64,000 bases of DNA from Acorus gramineus (taxonomy: Eukaryota > Streptophyta > Magnoliopsida > Acorales > Acoraceae). The translations under genes were made by a program, and so were the position numbers. Position 1 is the stretch's first letter. Each line of letters starts with the position of its first letter. Under the pieces are notes generated by a model. That model ran no database searches, was not told the DNA's origin, and saw only the letters and a program-made list of their open reading frames with translations. The DNA lies in the NCBI GenBank assembly GCA_030737835.1, contig CM060850.1, positions 14,272,668 to 14,336,667 on the forward strand, written 5' to 3'. Below are positions 60,163-64,000 of this stretch, in pieces.

Positions 60163-62733
60163 ATGAATCTCCAGGTGCAGAAGAACACTCTCTACGTCGG
60201 TAAGTCAAAACCCCCCATCACAATCCAAATCCAGCACTCGTTATTGCTGTTATCATTGTTGATAACATCAAATGATGCCGTGAATGATTCTTTACACAGG
60301 AGGGTTGGCGGAGGAGGTGAACGAGACGCTACTCCACTCGGCGTTCATCCCCTTCGGAGACATCAAGGACGTGAAGACCCCACTCGACCAGGCCACGCAG
60401 AAGCACCGCTCCTTCGGCTTCGTGACCTTCCTCGAGAAGGAGGACGCCTCGGCCGCCATGGACAACATGGACGGAGCCGAGCTCTTCGGCCGAGTCCTCA
60501 CCGTCAATTACGCCCTACCCGAGCGCATCAAGGGCGGCGAGCAGGGTTGGGCCGCCCAGCCAAGTGAGTCCCACCACGCACACTTGAAAAGCCCCGATTT
60601 TTATTATTATTTGATGTTTTATGTGCTGAATTAAACCCATGGTTTGATTTTGCTTTTGAATTGGGGTTTTTTTTTGGGGGGAGGATTTGGTTTTTGGAAT
60701 TAGTGGTTGTGGGTTGGGTTAGCATGTGTGCAAAACCCTAGCTTTCCCTAAACCCTACTGGTTTTCTTTTTTTTGGGTTGCTGTTTTTGTTGGATTTGTA
60801 GTTTGGGTTTTCTGAATGGTTGTTGTGGGAGGGTGAGGTTTCATGGGAGATCGGTTGCATGTCACACCCTGCCTATGTGATATCTTAAGGGCTGGTTTGG
60901 CATGGGGATAAGTGATGGGACAGGGGGGGTATTTGTGGGGATAAGTGGGGGGAGGACAACAGCTAAAAGTCCCGATTTTGAAATAAAAATGGTGATATTT
61001 TGTTCCATCTAAAGGCTGAAATAACAGTTATCCAAACCAGATGGTAATAGGGCGCTAAAACACTCAGTCCGTTCATGTAGTCATTTCTGTAGTCCTAACC
61101 AAGTGTATATAATCTTTAGTAGAGTATGTACCCGGCTTAGGTGGGTATATACTCCTTTTAAGGAAAATGCAAGAATGTATGCATTCAATTCATACTAGTA
61201 TTTACTTCATCTTCTTGAATTATGCACTTTATTAGACAAATGTATACTTTTCAGAAAATTTGATAAATGTTGGCACTACAAAAGTGATTGCAGGAATGTT
61301 TGAGTGTAACATTTTCCTTTGGTAATAAATTGATTGGTCTGGTCTATGTTAGTGGATGAAAAATGATCTCTTAAAAACTTTATTTTCCACCCTGAATATC
61401 CATGATTTTTCATAAAGCTGGTATTTTGTTTGTTTATTTTTATTTTAAGTTGGGTTTGCTTTGGTTGAATAATATTAGGCCTTTTGGAGTGAGGGTGGAT
61501 GGGTTTGAGAATTTATCTCGGTTCTTGATCAGAGTGTACATTTTAGTTTAAGAGGTGTGTGTGAATGTCTCTTTTTGTGGGGTTACCTGAAACTGCAATG
61601 GAAATGTCCCGTCAAAGGGAGAAAAGGAGTTTTGTGGGGTTACCTGAAACTGCATTGGAAATTTCATGACGTAACTGATTTTTCTTAGTTGTTTGATGTC
61701 ATTATTGTTAATTGAAAGAAGTTTTAGGTAGATTAGGATGCAAGCTTTGTGTTATGGTTTGAGGGATATGGGCAAACGCCATTTTGGAAACATATTACTC
61801 CAGCTACTTTTCAACAGATGAAGTGTCATTGATGGGTTTATTTTTCCTTGATTTGAATTTGGTTTTATGGTTTCTTTTAGGATTTTTGATGCTTCCTTTT
61901 TGAAACTCGGTTCCTCACATAAGCACATTTTAAAACTCCTATAGATTTATGTCCATGCTGTTTTAACTTAATTAAAATTTATTTTTACTTTTTAAATTTT
62001 AGGAAACATTATCTTGTTTCATGTCCTAAGAGGATGGGGTGTATCTCTTTCTTTTAAAAAAATGATGGGATTAACGACCGCTGCATTTTTATCTTTTCTT
62101 GATACAAGTTCATTGATGTAAAGATTCAAATTTTTTTTTTTTTTGAGTCCTTTAGGAAAGGTGCAAATTTAAACATCTATTACTGTTATCAAATTCATTA
62201 GCTATAGTATGTGCTTATGTTTTAACAATATCTCTCAAGGAACACCATCTACCATGCTAAATCATTGACTTCTTTTGTTGATAATCATGAACCATGATGT
62301 GCTTGATGTTGATGACCTAACCTGGTGCTCGGTGCATTGTAAATTGTGCATTTGAGTATGAATATATTTGACTAAGGTGATAGTATTAGTAGCTTGACTT
62401 CATCTCCTTGTGGCAAATCAGCTTTTATACAATTGTTATTGTGTTGACGATATATTATGAACCTAAAGCTGTCAACACTATTTTGTGGTTAAGCTGATGA
62501 TTTTTTTACTTATTCCAGTTTGGGCTGATGCGGACACATGGTTTGAGCGGCAGCAGCAAGAGGAGGAAATGCAGCGTTTACAGAAAGAGCAAGAAGCGGC
62601 TATGCAAGTTGCAGAGGAATTGCATAGAAAGAAGTTGGCTGACCAGCTGGAAGGAGAAAAGGAAGAAGAAACAGAGGCAAAGAATGATCCCATGGCAATG
62701 GCTGAAGCAGAGGCCATAAAACAGAGCAGTTAG
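60163..62733 (+). CDS. RRM protein like the N-terminal half of cyclophilin E/CYP33 (3 exons)
   Basis: Exons are 60163-60199, 60300-60563 and 62519-62733, giving 171 residues with GT-AG introns and consistent phase. A single RRM (about 8-88) has RNP2 LYVGGL (10-15) and RNP1 RSFGFVTF (49-56). It is followed by [11 protein letters not shown] and a charged, Glu/Gln-rich region likely to be coiled coil (about 110-155). The RRM and the WADAD linker closely resemble PPIE/CYP33, a nuclear spliceosome-associated protein, but the cyclophilin domain that follows in animals is absent: the frame ends at a stop. RNA binding is inferred from the RNP motifs, and a nuclear or splicing role from relatives. The start codon is the first ATG, after a GA-rich leader. 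A family A repeat ends about 70 bp upstream. Confidence 0.92.
60889..61050. repeat. Small inverted-repeat element in RRM gene intron 2
   Basis: The left end GGCTGGTTTGGCATGGGGAT pairs with the right end ATCCAAACCAGATGG across about 160 bp. It is MITE-like and non-coding. Confidence 0.4.
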
Positions 62734-63330
62734 ACTATATGGATTGACATGGGAGTTCAAATGAGTTGCCCACAATTAGAGGTAGATATACCCTTATCTG
62801 CTACACTCCTTCCTTACTCAATGTTCTGTACCAGGATTTATCGTTTTTGTTAATGAACATGATTATGTGACCAGGGTGTTGTTTGATATGCTTATTGGGG
62901 ATCAAATTTTGATGACAGTCTGATATAATCCAGTTTGGATCATTGAACTTAAGAACCAAAATCATATATGACTCTGATTAAATGGAATATCTCTTTAAGC
63001 AGGACGTTTGTTTTGATACATGCATTGTGGTCCAACATTATTCACATCTATCATATTTCGGAAGATTTTTTTTTTTGTTTGGTTTCTTTGCTTAGGTGCT
63101 GGTATCCTATATCCTCATTCCTCACCACTTATATGTTAATCGCATTTTTGTGCCCTGTTGAGCAGACCAGTTACAATACTGTTTCCTACTATCGAGTTTC
63201 TGATGTTCTAATCCTCTAGTGGGTTATTCTTATTGTGATTATATCTCAGTTCCAGTGTACCTACATCAGATGACCACGATGACCACGATGAAATCATATT
63301 GCGGTGGGCACCCAATTGGCAGGGTTAATG
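62734..63330. other. RRM gene 3' flank
   Basis: This should include the 3' UTR. The 11-bp unit GATGACCACGA occurs twice in tandem near 63271-63290. No gene is seen. Confidence 0.35.
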
Positions 63331-63726
63331 AAGATTTGATCTGAATTATTAAATAACGTAAATCTCTTTAGTATCTTATAAAAGATTTGTCTGTTATAGT
63401 TTGTTGAGAATTTATTGGGAAGTCTGTTGAGATTTATCTCTATAAATAACCCCATAAGAGAGACTTTATTGGGCATGGACATTTCATGGCATGGGATTAA
63501 TGTAGAGAGATTCAAGGAGAGGATAAGAAGGGTAGTTAAGAGAAGGAAAGTCCATGGATGTTTTTTGAGTCTCTAGTAAGCCATGTATTTCACCTTTATA
63601 ATAGCGGATGCTCTCGGATTTTGCCCTATTGATGGAGGGCTCAACCACGTAAAATTTTCTTTCTCGTGTGATGTATGTTCTTTGTTTGATGTTGGGTTTA
63701 TTGTGATGGTTTCCACGATTGTGCAA
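63331..63726 (+). mobile_element. Ty1/copia-like LTR relic (possible solo LTR)
   Basis: The sequence has the layout of a small plant Copia LTR: an AT-rich U3, TATA-like 'ctataaataacccc' (about 63440), 'gagagac', then 'gggctcaaccacgtaaaattttc' and 'ctcgtgtgatgtatgttc' near the 3' end. No internal region or partner LTR is visible. It is treated as a fossil, and the limits are approximate. Confidence 0.45.
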
Positions 63727-64000
63727 CAAGCCTACAAGTGTATTTTGTTTTTGTTAGCAACAAATCTATCCATAAACCTGATATCTTGATGTTTTGATGG
63801 CTTTGATGTTTGCTTGCTCTATGTTTGTGCTCGGATATAGGGCATCTATGCAGGGATTGTCATGTTTCCATAGGCTGTATGCTTTATGAAGAGTTTGAAT
63901 CATGTATACCTTTTGTTTGATAAATGGGTTAGTATGAATTCCAATCTCTCTTGCATATATGTAGCTGAGAACTGATCTAGATCTCATGGAATTTGACTTG

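Noticed and set aside
1-64000. CRISPR arrays, operons or bacterial-type defence genes
   Set aside because: There are no regular spaced repeats or bacterial coding density. The genes have introns and plant-type proteins.

Overview
This window is nuclear DNA from a flowering plant, probably a eudicot. It is AT-rich and full of repeats. It holds four intact-looking, intron-containing genes of plant type, LINE and SINE retroposons, hAT- and Mutator-like non-autonomous DNA elements, and fossil plant pararetrovirus (Caulimoviridae) sequence. I saw no bacterial features, rRNA or confident functional tRNA genes. The species cannot be named from the sequence alone.

Layout. Positions 1-3300 are repeats. 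3325-10260 is a rearranged fossil caulimovirid locus: a minus-strand protease/RT/RNase H block, a short near-identical inverted RT piece, and a minus-strand promoter, primer-binding site and downstream reading frame. An LTR-like stretch with a very CpG-rich core (7055-7463) lies between the viral blocks. 10343-12655 contains a hAT element with an 8-bp target duplication, then a SINE whose poly(A) tail was entered by a 5'-truncated LINE, both with readable target duplications. 12.7-27 kb is intergenic and carries further foldback, hAT and Mutator-like elements.

Genes. CB5-A-type cytochrome b5 (27190-35026, +) has three exons and a 7.3-kb first intron carrying LINE debris in both orientations. 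A B12D-family gene (35213-36861, -) has three exons and faces CB5 tail to tail with 186 bp between stop codons. A FAR1/MULE-type transposase-like gene is broken (about 39000-40151, -). An SBT2-type subtilase (43959-55712, +) has ten exons, 814 codons, all catalytic residues and one GC-AG intron; its introns hold three copies of one foldback element. An RRM protein related to the N-terminal half of cyclophilin E/CYP33 (60163-62733, +) has three exons and no isomerase domain.

The genes do not form a pathway. They act respectively in ER electron transfer, mitochondria (B12D, by family), the secretory pathway or apoplast (subtilase), and probably nuclear RNA metabolism (RRM). I found no clearly new biological system. 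The most informative observations are the nested retroposons, the inverted pararetrovirus pieces, the CpG-rich block, the related pair of Mutator-like elements (943 bp and 1.8 kb), and the repeated colonisation of the subtilase introns by one foldback family.
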